From: Benincasa hispida
Lineage: Eukaryota; Streptophyta; Magnoliopsida; Cucurbitales; Cucurbitaceae
Direction: 5' to 3'
Assembly: GCF_009727055.1 (NCBI RefSeq)
Contig: NC_052360.1
Location: forward strand, 65,332,145 to 65,396,144
Length of the DNA: 64,000 nt
The notes beneath the pieces are model-generated. The model was not told the DNA's origin and did no database searches. It saw only the letters and a list, made by a program, of their open reading frames with translations. This document shows, piece by piece, positions 1-12,014 of this stretch; the first letter of the stretch is position 1, and each line of letters starts with the position of its first letter. The position numbers were made by a program, and so were the translations under genes.

Positions 1-640
1 AAGTCTCCTCTATAGCACAATATGGATTATTTAGAATTAATTTTGGATTAGTTTGAATGCTTCAAATTAATTGAGGGATTAATTATATATGATATAATTA
101 ATATAATGTATTTGATACATTATAATATAAAATTTATTTTGATAGGAATTAAATATTTGGATATGATTGAAATATTAATTATATGAATTAGATTCATATA
201 ATTAAATTTAATATAAATTTTCTTTATATTAAATACCATAAATTATTGAGAGTTTTATAACTATAAATTATATTATATTTGATATAATGTAAACTATAGG
301 TTATGTGTTATATTTGATATAACATATAGTTAAATATATATAATAAGTTAGTTATTATATATATTTTATTTATTTAGTTTAATTTAATTTAATTTAAAAT
401 TAAAAGGGGGGAGTCATAACTTATCTCCCCTTAATACTCTTAGTTTCAATCGTGGGAAGGGGAGTTTTTTATGAGTGCTTCTTCTTCTTCTTCACAGTGG
501 TTCTCACAAGAGGTTTGTGTGATTTTCCTAGATGTATTCTTTCAGAAAATTATTCTCTCCCTTTCCCAAAATTAACAGAGCCCACAAGTCTTGTTAATTT
601 TTTTTTTTTCTCTAATTTAATCTAGGAAGTTTGTTGGCTA
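1..640 (+). mobile_element. Copia LTR fragment, plus orientation, cut by window edge
   Basis: This AT-rich stretch is, in reverse complement, similar to the middle of the minus-strand LTR at 51543-53481 (for example the runs around 60-240 match the complement of 52200-52400, and the purine block near 405-425 matches 52010-52030). It is therefore part of a long copia-type LTR running on the plus strand, whose beginning lies outside the window. No coding potential is seen. The right border near 640 is approximate, set where the next fragment in the opposite orientation begins. Confidence 0.55.
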
Positions 641-2120
641 ACTTCCTGATGGATTGCATCATCATGCAGCGGAAGTGACAAGGATCATTAAGCACTTTAA
701 TTCATTATTTTGGCAGAAACGAAAGTATGCTCTAGTAGAAATTGATGGGTATCAAGTCATACCTTTGTAGTCCTCTTGAAATCTCAATTTTCAGCTGCAA
801 ATCTCTCCAAAACTTTGTGCAGACACCACAAGATCTTCCCCACTATTCTCTTAGTGCTCTAGTTTGAGTTGTGGGACTCAAAATAAACTGGAATCAAGGG
901 AACTTGGAGAATAGCTCAGCAGCAACCCACTTGAAGAACTCCTTCTTCAACCAAAATTTTCAGGAAAAATTCTATCAATTGCATGTCTCAAAATTACTCC
1001 AATTTCTTTAATATATTGCAGACCATCATGCAAAGAAGATAGCTGCATGAATTGTAGCTCAATCTTGGAGTAATTGAAGCTAAAGATGTTGGGTTATGGG
1101 TGAGCTATTTGAAGATGATAATGGAAAAACCATTTTCCATTTGTGTATTTTTCTATTTCGAAAATCCAATTTGATTTTAAAATCACATTTGATTTCTAAA
1201 ATAAAAAAATTTATTAATTTTACAAAGTAATTTCATAAATTAATTTTCTAATAAAATTAATAAATAATTAATTTAATATCAATAATATTAAATTATTTTA
1301 CACATTCCACATCATATATTTATCGTATTTGAATATTAATCTTCCAATTTTGTTGTTAATTCTAATTTGAACGTTTCAAATTAACTTATCACGCTACTCT
1401 AGAGCTAATCCATTTCCGAGCTAGTAGGGGACCTCGCGGACCTACAGATCATGGGCTCCAACGATTCGAAAATTAATCGGCTAAATTCATTAGACCGAAC
1501 TAACCCTCTTCGTTAACTAAATGGTCACTCCACTAAAGCCCATAGTTTGAACTCCCTCTCTGTAGATATATTAAGTCCACTCGATGTTACCATGATTAGT
1601 AAGTTTAACCCTTCACAGGTTGTTCGTAATAACGGCTGGGTCGATATCTCTATTTTACCCCGAAATTACCTCTTATTTCTTAAGGTCCCACTCATCCTCT
1701 AATGAACTATTGTTTGTGATCCAATCAACATCTCGAGTCCCTCTGGGCCAGTGAGGAGAGTGGGGCCCCTTGTTCAAGACCCAGAATCAATACTTAGGAA
1801 ACAACCTCTCACTATCCTTAAATAGTGAGTAGGAGTGAATTCCATTTGCACTCTATGTCCCCAGATATCTATCCCGTCTTTACTCCGGGAGGTTATTAAG
1901 CCGGCGTTGTTGGGGGCCAACCCTCACCTATGCAAATCTAAGGATATCCTGAATAAATAGAAGTTCAAGAGTTAGCTCAGGATTGAGGTCAAGTTACCTA
2001 GGTCATCGCTTTGAAATAGTCAGTCTTAAACAGTAAAACAACGTTATAAAGTAATGGTGACTGATTTCGTGGTCTGATCTTGTACAAACCCTTTTGCACA
2101 AGGACACCCCCACTCCTCAT
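641..2120 (-). mobile_element. Copia LTR fragment, minus orientation
   Basis: From about 1390 to 2120 the order of motifs (short blocks about notification of AGTACCACTGATCCCTC-like and TACAAACCCTTT-like type) follows the minus-strand copia LTRs at 10505-12732 and 51543-53481. The fragment stops at a CACCCCCACTCCTCATG block instead of reaching the LTR terminus. An almost identical block restarts at 4019, so the missing terminal 340 bp may be the piece at 4019-4361. Borders are approximate and no gene is present. Confidence 0.55.
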
Positions 2121-2128
2121 GTTTCAGC

Positions 2129-4018
2129 TGTAGGGATTGATGCCCTAAAGTCTCATGTCTTAGTTTGTAAACAGTATGTACGAACGCTTGTTTATATAAT
2201 ATATGATATTTACTTCACATCTTGTATTTTGCTCAGTTGCTTGTTTTATTTGCTTTACCACAAACCAATATACATAAAATCTCTGGTTATCTGTATGTAA
2301 CTCAAGCATGTATGTGGGGACATACAAGTGGATACGTCTTGAGTGATACCAAAATGGTATGTAGTATATGAATATAGGAGGGAACCTATCCTAGTAAGCT
2401 ATGGATGCGGCCCCACTTTATGGAATGGTCACAAGTGTGTGACTTGTCTCACGATTTTGATCTTTATCATTGCGTGTTGAGGACATGCGAGTGGGGGCGT
2501 CCTATACAAAGATTTGTATAAGACCTGACCATGAAGTTTAACGTCTTTGTTATATAACACTGTTCATGACAGAGACTTCACTTGACTAGGATGACCATAG
2601 GTAACATGACCTCAATCCTAAGTGAGTTTGGGAACTCCTGCCATTGGAGTGGCGTCCTTTGATTTGTATGGGTGCGAGGTGGCCAGTCGCCGATTCAAAC
2701 CTAATCATTTTGGTGATTCGTCTGATTTGGGAGCTGGCAACTCAGCTACACAAGATGGAATTGACTCTTTCCCCGAGGCAGGGGTAAGTAGATAGATAGT
2801 TCCCTTAAGGGCTGATTCCGAGGCTTGAACGAAGTGGCGCCACACACCTTCTCTTGGCCCGAGAGGTGTTCACACATAGTTGGACTATGTCGTATTATTC
2901 ATTAGAGAAATCAGTGGTACTTAAGGAGTGAGATATAACTATAGGGGAAAAACAGTAATTTGGCTCAGCTGTACTTATGAGCATCTGTGAAGGGTCATCG
3001 TACTTATGTTTGGTTATATCCGATGGACACAGAAATATATCTGTGGTAAGAAGAGTTCAGCTGTTAGTCTTTAGTGGAATGCCTGACAGTTAACAGATGG
3101 TGGATCTCATGGTTAAAGAGTTTAGTCAGCTATTCACGGACCATTGGAGCTTCGAGCCACAGGTCCATTAGATCCCCTGGGATAAAGTCGAGAACCAGTG
3201 TTTGGGTTAATTTGAAATGTTCAAATTGACAAGAGAAAATTTGATTGTATATGATATAATTAGACTGGTTAATTATATATAATACAATTGGCTAAATGTA
3301 TTAGATACATTAGTTTGGAGGAAATTAGATATAAATATGATTTATATCAAGTAGAAGAGAAATTACTATAGTAGATATGTGATGTCAAACTATAGGTTAA
3401 AAATATAATATGATTATATTTATTAATATTTTAATTGATTAATCATATGATAATCAACCCAAAATCACGTTCGGACGTGTGTTAGTGGGAACTGCGCCGG
3501 TTATTGTAACTGATGAATTAAAATGAAATATGTTTCATTTTGAACCACTCGCCCGGAAAAAGATCGAAGAGCGCGTTGGTTTAAAATCCTAATCGATCGC
3601 TTAATCTCGAGAGCCTATACGATAGTCGCTTTGCACCTAAATGATCGCCCGCCTCGCGCCTAAACGATCGCACGACTAGTTCCTAAATGATCAGATAGCT
3701 TCCTTAAACGATTGTATAGTATGTCGTGTTTGTTAAACGATCGTATACCTTTTCCTAAATGATCATTCAGTAAAATCTACACGATCGTGTACTTTCTCCT
3801 AAACGATAAGCATCTTGCTATATGATAGCATCTTTTTCCTTCCCACTTGTTTATCGTTTACATGATCTGTGCTTCCTTCTTCCTCTACCAAACTCACCAA
3901 AGACTACGCATGGGGTTCTCACTTTGAGAATGCCTGGGGCTCTTTTCTGGTGGTGTCGTCCTCGTTGCGTTCGTGAGTTTGCGGTTGTTCGTGCTGCTGC
4001 AGTCGACGCATCTGCTGG
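2129..4018 (+). mobile_element. Copia LTR, plus orientation, 3' truncated
   Basis: The fragment starts with TGTAGGGATTGATGCCC, the LTR start seen on the other copia LTRs here, and runs through the same order of blocks as the LTR at 48610-50731. At 3590-3860 it contains the CGATCG-rich array typical of this family. It ends after the segment equivalent to 10.74-10.80 kb of the minus-strand LTR and lacks roughly the last 250 bp, so no LTR 3' end, primer binding site or TSD is visible. It is a truncated solo-type LTR. The short open frames inside it are not genes. Confidence 0.7.
3590..3860 (+). repeat. CGATCG-rich degenerate array in copia LTR
   Basis: Repeated CTAAACGATCGT/CTAAATGATCG-like units at roughly 25-30 bp spacing. 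The core ACGATCGT is self-complementary. The same array type lies in the other long copia LTRs of this window, at 10960-11165, 32395-32700, 47020-47215 and 50065-50395. Confidence 0.7.
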
Positions 4019-4361
4019 GCACCCCCACTTCTCATGTCCCAACATGAACGGATTAGGATTACTTCGTTTGTAGCACTTTACAACTCTTTGTAATAACTAC
4101 AGAGTAGGCCGCATCCAATAGTGTTACCAGAATAAGGCACCCAACCTTATTCATATACTATAGATCATTTTGACTATTTACTCGAACCTGATCCACTTTT
4201 ATGTCTCCACATAAAGTTCAAGTACTTATCTAATAGTCAAGGGACTTTTAGGTTTATTGGATTTCTAATAAGCAAAACATCTATTCAATAACAACTTATT
4301 GAATTTTCAGAATAAGTTCTATAGTTTACAAATCACGAGTTTTAGGACATAAAACCCAACA
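4019..4361 (-). mobile_element. Terminal piece of a minus-strand copia LTR
   Basis: It begins with a CACCCCCACTTCTCATG block and ends with GGACATAAAACCCAACA, the complement of the copia LTR start (TGTTGGG...). It matches the terminal 340 bp of the minus LTRs ending at 12732 and 53481. It probably completes the fragment at 641-2120, from which it is separated by the plus-strand LTR at 2129-4018. Confidence 0.65.
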
Positions 4362-5885
4362 CTTCCAGACACCACCTCAGGTGACCGTCGTTGACTAACC
4401 TCCAGCTACCAATTCTGGCGGCTGCCTCCGGTCGCCACTTTCAGTGATCCCTCTGGCGAACATTTTTTTTTCCTAAGTCATTCCAAAGAGGTCCTTGGTT
4501 TAATTACAATAATATATTTTCAAAATACACTTTCCCTTTCTTCTCATTATTTTTTCTTTTAGAGTTATTTTTTAATTATTATTATTATTATATTATCTTT
4601 TTTTTAAATTCTCTCTTTTCCCTTCTTTGTCTAAAATTAATGTTTTCTTCATTTTAGAAGATTTTATTTATTTTTATTTTTACTAATTAAAAATCGATCA
4701 CTTATTTATTTAGATATCAAGTATATGTCGAATATACTGATAATATAAGGAAAATGTAAATATACATGGCATATACCATGGTTTATTTTTTGTCGTGATT
4801 ACACATATCCTGAAAAATATAAATATATGTGAAATATATTGTTCGATAAGACAATATACTATACAAATTGTATTGTTCATGCACTCATCAAATATACACT
4901 GCTTTATTTATAGAAAATTCAGATATATCGTGCTATATATATCAAATAACCTCGTTTTATCCTTCAAAGATTTTCGTCGATTCTTGCTTTATTTATGAGG
5001 GCAACAGTTTTTGGATTTTTGTAGATATTTTTCTTACTTGTATAAGTTCTAAAAAGAAAAGTGTTTAGGAAAGTTCATAATCACAAGAAACTTCTCTTAC
5101 ATGTTGAGAGCTTAAAAAGTAAATTGGGTCATTTTTTTGGTAAAATAATAGCTCTTTAGATTGCAATTGTATAATTAGGTATATTTATTTAGGCTATATG
5201 TATAGAAAGCCCTAATGTAATTTTTCATTTTCATTTTTTTTTCCGTTGGTTAATTTAACTAGCTCCAACATTTAGGATTATTTTTTAAACATAAATAATT
5301 AAAATGTTGGTAAAAACTGCAAATAAAAATAAAAATAAAAATTTTAAGATTTTTTGTTTCCTCAAATGTAATTTGATAAAAAAAAATTATACTTTTTCAA
5401 CAATTGAATTTTAGACTAAAATACTAGTTTATTTCAATGTTTATTTCAATTTGAAGTTAGCATAGTACGGTAAAAAAAAATCGATTATCTTCAAATTAGT
5501 TATAGTGGCAAAATTCCATGAAGTTTTATTCTAAATTTTTTAGTTTATTTTAAACTTAACTATATTAAAATAATTAAGATGACAAGTTTGAACTAATCTA
5601 ACATCTAATCATTTATTAAATACAAGAAAATATTTCACCAATTCAAGACTTATAAATCTATATTTATAAATCTGCACTTCATTCCCAAACTTCCTAAGTT
5701 TGCAGTCCAAACATAGGTTTCTTAAACCAAAACTTTCAAAACCTCCACTACTACCTAAACCTCTCAACCTAATTCTTGAACTTAACGTTCCCAGCTTTAA
5801 GATTCCAAACATCCATACCAAATACTTCTTTAGAGCTTATGCGAAACTTTGTCACTGAGGGAGGGAATCAAGTTGGCGATTGAAG
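4362..5885. other. AT-rich intergenic DNA, no gene seen
   Basis: Apart from a GC-richer 100-bp piece (4362-4465) and a short ATT microsatellite near 4575-4600, this is AT-rich DNA with frequent stops in all frames. The open frames of 60-80 codons have no recognisable protein features. I see no RNA gene, LTR end or promoter that I can support. Confidence 0.6.
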
Positions 5886-6255
5886 CAAATTTGTTGCGTA
5901 GATAAATCCAAAAACTTTTGTTTTAAGAAATAATTGACAGGGGATCCATATTTCTCCTGCATATCAATAATCTATATCGATTTCGATATCCATAATTAAA
6001 AATTCATCATTTTTCATCGCTCGTTTCTCTCTAGGCAGCTCATATCAATAGTATGTAACTATATCAATGCCAAATTTGTTGCGTAGATAAATCCAAAAAC
6101 TTTTGTTTTAAGAAATAATTAACAAGGGATCCATATTTCTTCTGCATATCAATAATCTATATCGATTTCGATATCCATAATTAAAAATTCATTATTTTTC
6201 ATCGCTCGTTTCTCTCTAGGCAGCTCATATCAATAGTATGTAACTATATCAATGC
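5886..6255. repeat. Tandem duplication, two copies of 185 bp
   Basis: The segment 5886-6070 (starting CAAATTTGTTGCGTAG) is repeated directly at 6071-6255 (same start), both copies ending in ATCAATGC. Only a few differences are visible, for example GACAGGGGATCC against AACAAGGGATCC and CTCCTGC against CTTCTGC. The array lies about 115 bp from the tRNA-Gly gene. The near identity suggests a recent duplication, or an assembly effect, since other duplications in this window are assembly-related. Unlike those, there is no N or adapter at the junction. Confidence 0.9.
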
Positions 6256-6370
6256 CAATTTCAGATTGTTAAGTGAGTTTTATGTTTTTGTATCGTCCTT
6301 TTTTGTCTTTTGTCCCCTTTGGGTTTTTGACGTGAAAAGTTGCCTCGTTTTTAAAGAAAAATAAAATTAT

Positions 6371-6442
6371 TGCGTTTGCCGGGAGTCGAACCCGGGTCTA
6401 TTGCTTGGAAGGCAATTATCCTAACCGTTGGACTACAAACGC
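6371..6442 (-). tRNA. tRNA-Gly (anticodon UCC)
   Basis: The complement of this 72-bp segment folds as a standard tRNA. The acceptor stem GCGTTTG pairs with CAAACGC and is followed by discriminator A. There is a D arm with AGTCCAACGGTTAGGAT, an anticodon stem ATTGC/GCAAT closing the loop CTTCCAA, and a T arm with GGTTCGACTCC. Loop positions 34-36 read UCC, so the tRNA decodes GGA. The A box (TAGTCCAACGG) and B box (GGTTCGACTCC) for RNA polymerase III are intact. Just past the 3' end on the transcribed strand there are T runs (6361-6370 and beyond) that can act as the Pol III terminator. No CCA is encoded and there is no intron, as expected for a plant nuclear tRNA-Gly. Confidence 0.97.
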
Positions 6443-8201
6443 TAGGTGATGCTATTGCATATGATACTGATTAAAAGAATGTTTGAAAAACTATCCATTT
6501 ATACTCTTAAATGAAGTTGTATCAGTTTAAATTCTAATATAATGATAATTGTATCAATTTACTCCTTGATTAAGTTATATGAAGGAAAACCTCGTGTAAA
6601 ATTTATATTTATATCAATTAAACCTTTAAACTTCTATAGATGAATCAAATTTATACTTTTAGTCAAATTTTCATTTGAAAATTGTTCATATGTTTAATCT
6701 AATAATTCATTTTGTATGACATTTGAAAAAGTCTGTACATGTTCAAAGAGATTTAATATATATAGATGATTTCCAAAAGTTATTGTAATGAAGAGTCTAA
6801 ATTAAATGGTGTATGAAGATTTAGAAGTTTAATTGACTCAACTAATAAGTTTTCACATGATAATGGTCAAGTGAAATTTGGAGGAATGTGTAAATCACTT
6901 ATGAAAGTTGTCCAAGGGTTAAATTGATATACTTTTTAGTTTAGAGTTTTATATGATACGATCTAAAAAAATTTAGAAGTATAAATTGATATTTGCCCAA
7001 AAATGTTTTATGAATTTAACAAATATAGGGTGCGAGATCTAATCTTCAACTTTGAAAAAATAATACATATTTATTCACTAAGTTATGTTTAGATGGTCAT
7101 TAGTTATACAAATAGTTCACCTTAGCAACAAAATGACTAAATCTAGCTAATTAAAACCATCCTACACTATTAGAAGAATTGTAAGAATTGCTCATAAATA
7201 GTTAAAAGATCTTTAGTTAAAAAAAAAATAAAAATTAAAGTGTTATTTAAGGCTTAATTGGTAATCTTTTAGTTTCTATTTTCTTTTTTTATTTTTAAGA
7301 AACAACTTTATTTCGATAACTAATGTTTTAAAATTAAAAAAAAACGTTTTTAAATTTCTAAAGAAAATCCAAAACCATAAGAATTTAAGTTTCACACGTG
7401 TGTATATGACTTTCTTTAAGTGAGATAATTAATATAAATTAGATAATTCAAGATTAAATAACTAGTTTCCTAAAAAAATGAATAAAATAACTAGCTGCGT
7501 TTTTTTTTTATAATTAAATTTGATCGATTTTTATATGCTTGTCTTCCTTTATTTTTTATAATTAATTTTTCTGGATACTTTGAGGGGATTTTGAAATAAG
7601 AATAGTTTTATTTAGATGCTGCTAATTGAAAATGAAATGGAGTGAAAATAGTTATGAATCACCGACTAACAAAATATCTAAATTGATCCAAAATTTAAAG
7701 TTTAAATTGATATAATTATTAGTTTGTAGTTTTAATCGATATGTAACTCCTAAAAAAGTGTAAATGGATTTGTCTTAAATTTTAACTATGTAAAAGTTTC
7801 ATATAATCAACTTTTAAACTGTAGTTCTTATTTTAGGATTTTTTTTCTCAATTTACATGAATGACATCGTAAAGGATGGTATGTGACATATATGTGCCTT
7901 CTAGTTTTTATTAATTTGTTGCCTCATCAATCATAGATCATTCAATAAAAAAAAATCTCAAATACCATTTTTAAAAATAATTTGAAATTTTGTTGGTTAA
8001 AATGAACATTTTCAAAGTTTAAAGCCGTAATTAGAGTATTTTGCATAGTTTACATTTTTTTCACATAGAAATGGAGGATTGGTGACAACTAAATTTTAAT
8101 ACACACATATGTATAAAAAATAAAATATAATTTTGATTTTTGTAATTGTCACAAATTTTATAGTTGATTTCTGAAATATATTATAAAAATTACAAAAGGG
8201 G
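6443..8201. other. AT-rich intergenic DNA, no gene seen
   Basis: AT-rich DNA without long reading frames. Between about 6480 and 7005 the two ends look like loosely inverted copies of each other (ATCNATTTATACT...TAAA on the left, its complement near 6960-7000), which could be an old MITE or foldback element, but I cannot fix ends or a TSD. Nothing else can be supported. Confidence 0.5.
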
Positions 8202-8882
8202 TGTTGAATGAGAAATTTTGGACCAATCACAAATTACTACGTCATTTTTCAAATTAATGACGAAATTGCAATAATCAAATTTGGGACCAATTAAAAGTTG
8301 ACATGTGTCTCAAATTCAAATTGAAGACATAAATTGGTAAATTTCAATGATGCCACTTATTTTCATCATGATCATTGGATTGAATAAAATAAATTTTGTC
8401 CGATTTGATATTATAATTTGGCAAAAGTCCAATTGAGCCCAAAAATAGGTTTAATTTGGTCCAAATACCAAATTAGGCCCAAATTCAATTAATTGGGCCC
8501 AAGGGCCAAGTCCATGGACCAACCATGCTCAATTCCATAAAACCCACTAGAGATCGCTATAAATAGAATAGTTCTCTTCATTTGTATGGAACAACAATTC
8601 TACCTTCCAGAGAGCCTAAAGAGAATTCTCTACATTCAGAAGACTCCTTAACTTATGAAGACTAAATTACTCCTTGAAACTCAAGTTATGAAGATCCAAA
8701 GATTCTTCTAAGACTTCAACTTCAAGAATATCACGCGCTTTGCTTCCTCAAGTCAAGCGTACGCATTTAATTGAGAGAGAATCAGAGGATCAAATACTAG
8801 AGATCGAACCACATCGCATCAAATCAACACAAACTCACGTTAAATCCATAAAACAAGTTTCTCCGAAAACCTCGTGTGAATA
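8202..8882 (+). mobile_element. 5' LTR of outermost gypsy element
   Basis: It starts TGTTGAATGAGAAATTTTGG and ends about GTGTGAATA, and is homologous over its full length to 53893-54578. A TATA box lies at 8558-8565, followed by the transcribed part. The next bases, AATTGGCATGCCCAGTGAG at 8883-8901, lie where a primer binding site should be. Confidence 0.8.
8558..8565 (+). promoter_or_regulatory. TATA box in gypsy 5' LTR
   Basis: TATAAATA, conserved at the equivalent place of the right LTR (54253-54260), as expected for the LTR promoter. Confidence 0.6.
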
Positions 8883-8944
8883 AATTGGCATGCCCAGTGA
8901 GACCTCTCTACCTTTAATCTCTTTATCAACATTTAAACAAATCA

Positions 8945-9106
8945 ATGACACCAAAGAAAGTTACATCCAAAGTAACGGCTGCAAGTGACTCCTATACAGG
9001 ACCTGTTGCTCGTAGTCGTTCAAAGGAGGTTATATAGAAGCAAGAGTAAGGTCCGTCATCACGCATAAATCATGAAACATATGACAGAGTCCCCTAAAGG
9101 CGGGAT
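8945..9106 (+). pseudogene. Gag start of outermost gypsy element, truncated
   Basis: A frame begins with ATG at 8945, 62 bp after the LTR, and reads MTPKKVTSKVTAAS followed by a YTGPVARSRSK segment. To my knowledge this is the usual opening of a group of plant gypsy polyproteins. It already contains two in-frame stops by 9045, and recognisable sequence ends near 9106, where an unrelated LTR-like sequence starts. The rest of gag and the protease are not found at the other side of the nest, so a deletion accompanied the insertions. Confidence 0.6.
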
Positions 9107-10400
9107 TGTGATAGGACAAAAAATGTACTATTTTTCTCTTCTTAATTCTAGGCCATTACCATGTTTAATGTATCTATTTAATGAGTTTATAGGTATCAAG
9201 CATCTTTAATGTAGAATCAGTCGTTACGAGCTTTTTGGGGTTAATTTGAAGTAATTAGGAGCTAATTTGAGCAACCGGACTTTAAAAAGACGTGAAAGGA
9301 CGAAAATGCCCTTGGACGGAGCGTTGCGCAACGCTACAAGGCAGTAGCTGTCTATTTCGTGAAGAAACAGAGCAGCGTTGCAATGCTTCGATATTTGACG
9401 GACACGCACGTGAGGCTCACAACGTTGCAGCGTCATGATGCTGTGATTGCAGTGCATATAATTCTCTTCGATTTAAGGCAGAAACAGACACCCACATTTG
9501 GGCTTCCAGCCGATTTTTTCCCTCTCTTATCTCTCCCACTTTCTTCTTTAGGTGTTTCTTTAGTAGTTGATCAAGTAGATGCCGGATTGTAGCTTCTCAT
9601 CCTCTATGGGAAGGTAAGATTTTGGTTTCTTAGCTAGGGATTTGGAGGAACTCAATGTTATTTTGGGATTTTAGATTTTATGATGTATACGAACTTGTTT
9701 ATGGGTTTCAATCCGAGTTTCACATTTATGAATTGCATGATTTTATTGTTAACTGACGACCAATGATTTATTGTGTGATTTGAATATTTAGAGATTGGCT
9801 TGTAATATGTGACATTTAATTATAAGTTAACCTCAAAGGAAGCAATAGGTTAGTTAGGCTTGTAATTCGTTGTCTATAATGAATAGTAGTTTGTCCTATC
9901 GATCTAGAGAGAAACCACATTCAATGTTTGATTAGATATTGGAAGTCAAACACTCATCTTTGCGCCATCCCTAGAACTTAATGCAATTTATCAATTTGTA
10001 TGGAGCAGATTCGTTTTCTATGCATTTTGATTAATTAGATAATTAGGACCATTGGTCGGAATTCCAATCAATTGGGTTAAGCATAAACGAGGAGTTTAAG
10101 TCATATGTTGCTTCAATGATTTTAATTATATCGAGTGAATTCATCCCTCTAAGCTAAGACGTCTAGATTAATTTCGTTTCTATCTTTACTTTTCTTGCAC
10201 TTTATTTCTTTTATGCACTTTCCTATTTCATCCACATCAACCCCCCCACGTTTTACCTCTTTAACTAAAAATAAGCTTCGATGAACTAATCTTCCGCACT
10301 TCCTTGAGGTTCGACCTTGGACTTGCCGTTTATACTACCAGTTAGTATAAGTAGTTCGTTCAGTGATTTATAAATTTTGTTTGTATAACAAGGGTTTACG
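9107..10400 (+). mobile_element. LTR-like sequence of unidentified gypsy family
   Basis: The segment opens with TGTGATAGGACAAAAAATG, an LTR-like start, directly behind the broken gag start. It has no coding potential. Near its right side (10310-10322) it carries GAGGTTCGACCTTGG, the same GGTCGAAC-type block seen near the 3' end of the Athila-like LTRs of this window. I infer a solo or partial LTR. The 3' end is not clear, because the sequence runs into the inverted repeat at 10351-10500. A perfect 14-bp palindrome GCGTTGCGCAACGC sits at 9321-9334. Confidence 0.45.
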
Positions 10401-10500
10401 ACCGCTTGTACTACCAAACCAATTTGGTATGTCCAGAGCTTACCGTTGCCCGTAAACCCTTGCTACATAAATAAAATTTATAAATCACTGAACAAAGTTC
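10351..10500. repeat. Foldback: 50-bp inverted repeat with 50-bp spacer
   Basis: The left arm 10351-10400 and the reverse complement of the right arm 10451-10500 agree at 43 of 50 positions by my count, including CAGTGATTTATAAATTTT and AGGGTTTACG. The spacer 10401-10450 holds a smaller palindrome (ACCAAACCAATTTGGT). Transcribed, this would form a long imperfect hairpin. It could also be two LTR ends joined head to head. Confidence 0.85.
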
Positions 10501-10959
10501 TTTTTGAAGGATCTCTTATCGAAGAGTTCCATGAGCGCGTTCGGATCGTTCCGATCTCATCGTGACCGAAATACACATTATACATTCAAAACATATAGTT
10601 ATGCAAACAAACACTAATTATTGGCATGCTATGAACAACAAAATAATAAGGGAAAGAGTGTCATACCAGTTGAAGACGTTCTTCAAACTTCAGCACTGGA
10701 AGCAACGGAAAACCTCCATGCGATCTACCAATGCCCAGTGGAAGCGTCGACTGCAGCAACACGAACAACCGCGAACACCAATGCCGTGGGGACGACACCA
10801 CCAGAAAAGAGCCCTGGGTATTCTCGGAGTGAGAACCCAAAGCATGGTCTTTGGTGAATTTGGTAGAGGAAGGAGGAATACCAGATCGTGTAGGCGATAA
10901 GCAAGTGGGAGGGAAAAAGGCGCTATCGCATAGCACGGTGCTTATCGTTTAGCAGAAGC

Positions 10960-11165
10960 TACACGATCATGTAGATTTTACTGAACGATTGTTTAGGAAA
11001 AGGTATACGATCGTTTAGCAAAATCAGCACACTATACGATCGTTTAAAGAAGCTATGCGATCGTGTAGAAAATAGTGTGCGATCATTTAGGCGCGAGATA
11101 GACGATCCTTTAGGCACGAGGCGACTATCGTATAGGCTCTCGATTCTTTTAAGCGATCGTTTACA
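10960..11165 (-). repeat. CGATCG-rich array in minus-strand copia LTR
   Basis: Units such as ATACGATCGTTTAG and ATGCGATCGTGTAG recur every 20-30 bp. It is the inverted counterpart of the array at 3590-3860. Confidence 0.7.
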
Positions 11166-11837
11166 ATACTACTAACGCGCTCTTTCTTTCTTTCAAACGA
11201 CGATTAAACGTTCAAAAAAATGAAAACAATTTTCATTTTAATTCATCGGTTACAATAACCGACATTGCCCCACTAACCCACGTCTGAATGTGAATTTTGG
11301 ATTAATTATCATATAATTAACCAACTAATTAATTAATAAAATAATCATATTATATTTTTATCCTATAGTTTGATATCACATATCTACTATAGTATTTTCT
11401 TCTCTACTTGATATAAATCATATTTATATCTAATTTCCTCCAAAATAATGTATCTCAAACATTTTCCCAATTATATCATATATAATTAACTAGTCCAATT
11501 ATATCATATATAATCAAACTTTCTTTTGTCAATTTGAACATTTCAAATTAACTCAAATACTGGTTCTCGACTTTATCCAAGCTACCCAGGGGACCTAATG
11601 GACCTGTGGCCCGAAGCTCCAACAGTCCGTGAATAACTAACTAAACTCTTTAGCCACGAGAGCCACCATCCATTAACTGTCAGACATTCCACTAAAGATC
11701 AACAGCTGAACTCTTCTTATCACAGATATATTTATGTGTCCATCGGATATAACCAATCATGAGCACGATGACCCTTCACAGATGCTCGTAAGTATAGCTG
11801 GGCCAAATTACCATTTTGCCCCTGTAGTTATATCTCA

Positions 11838-12014
11838 CTCCTTAAGTACCACTGATTCTTCTAATGAACAATACAACATAGTCCAACAATGTGTGAACAC
11901 CTCTCGTGCCAAGAGAAGGTGTGTGNCTCCTTAAGTACCACTGATTCTTCTAATGAACAATACAACATAGTCCAACAATGTGTGAACACCTCTCGTGCCA
12001 AGAGAAGGTGTGTG
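11838..12014. other. Assembly join: single N between two 88-bp copies
   Basis: The 88 bases 11838-11925 are repeated at 11927-12014 on the other side of one N at 11926. This is the mark of two overlapping contig ends that were placed side by side instead of being merged. The duplication should not be read as biological. Confidence 0.9.

Noticed and set aside
8202..8882. Protein-coding potential or regulatory gene part near the left edge of the nest
   Set aside because: The homologous copy at 53893-54578 in direct orientation shows it is an LTR.
10562..10936. Open frames of 78-112 codons on both strands
   Set aside because: They are within the minus-strand copia LTR, and the homologous parts of other LTR copies do not keep them open.
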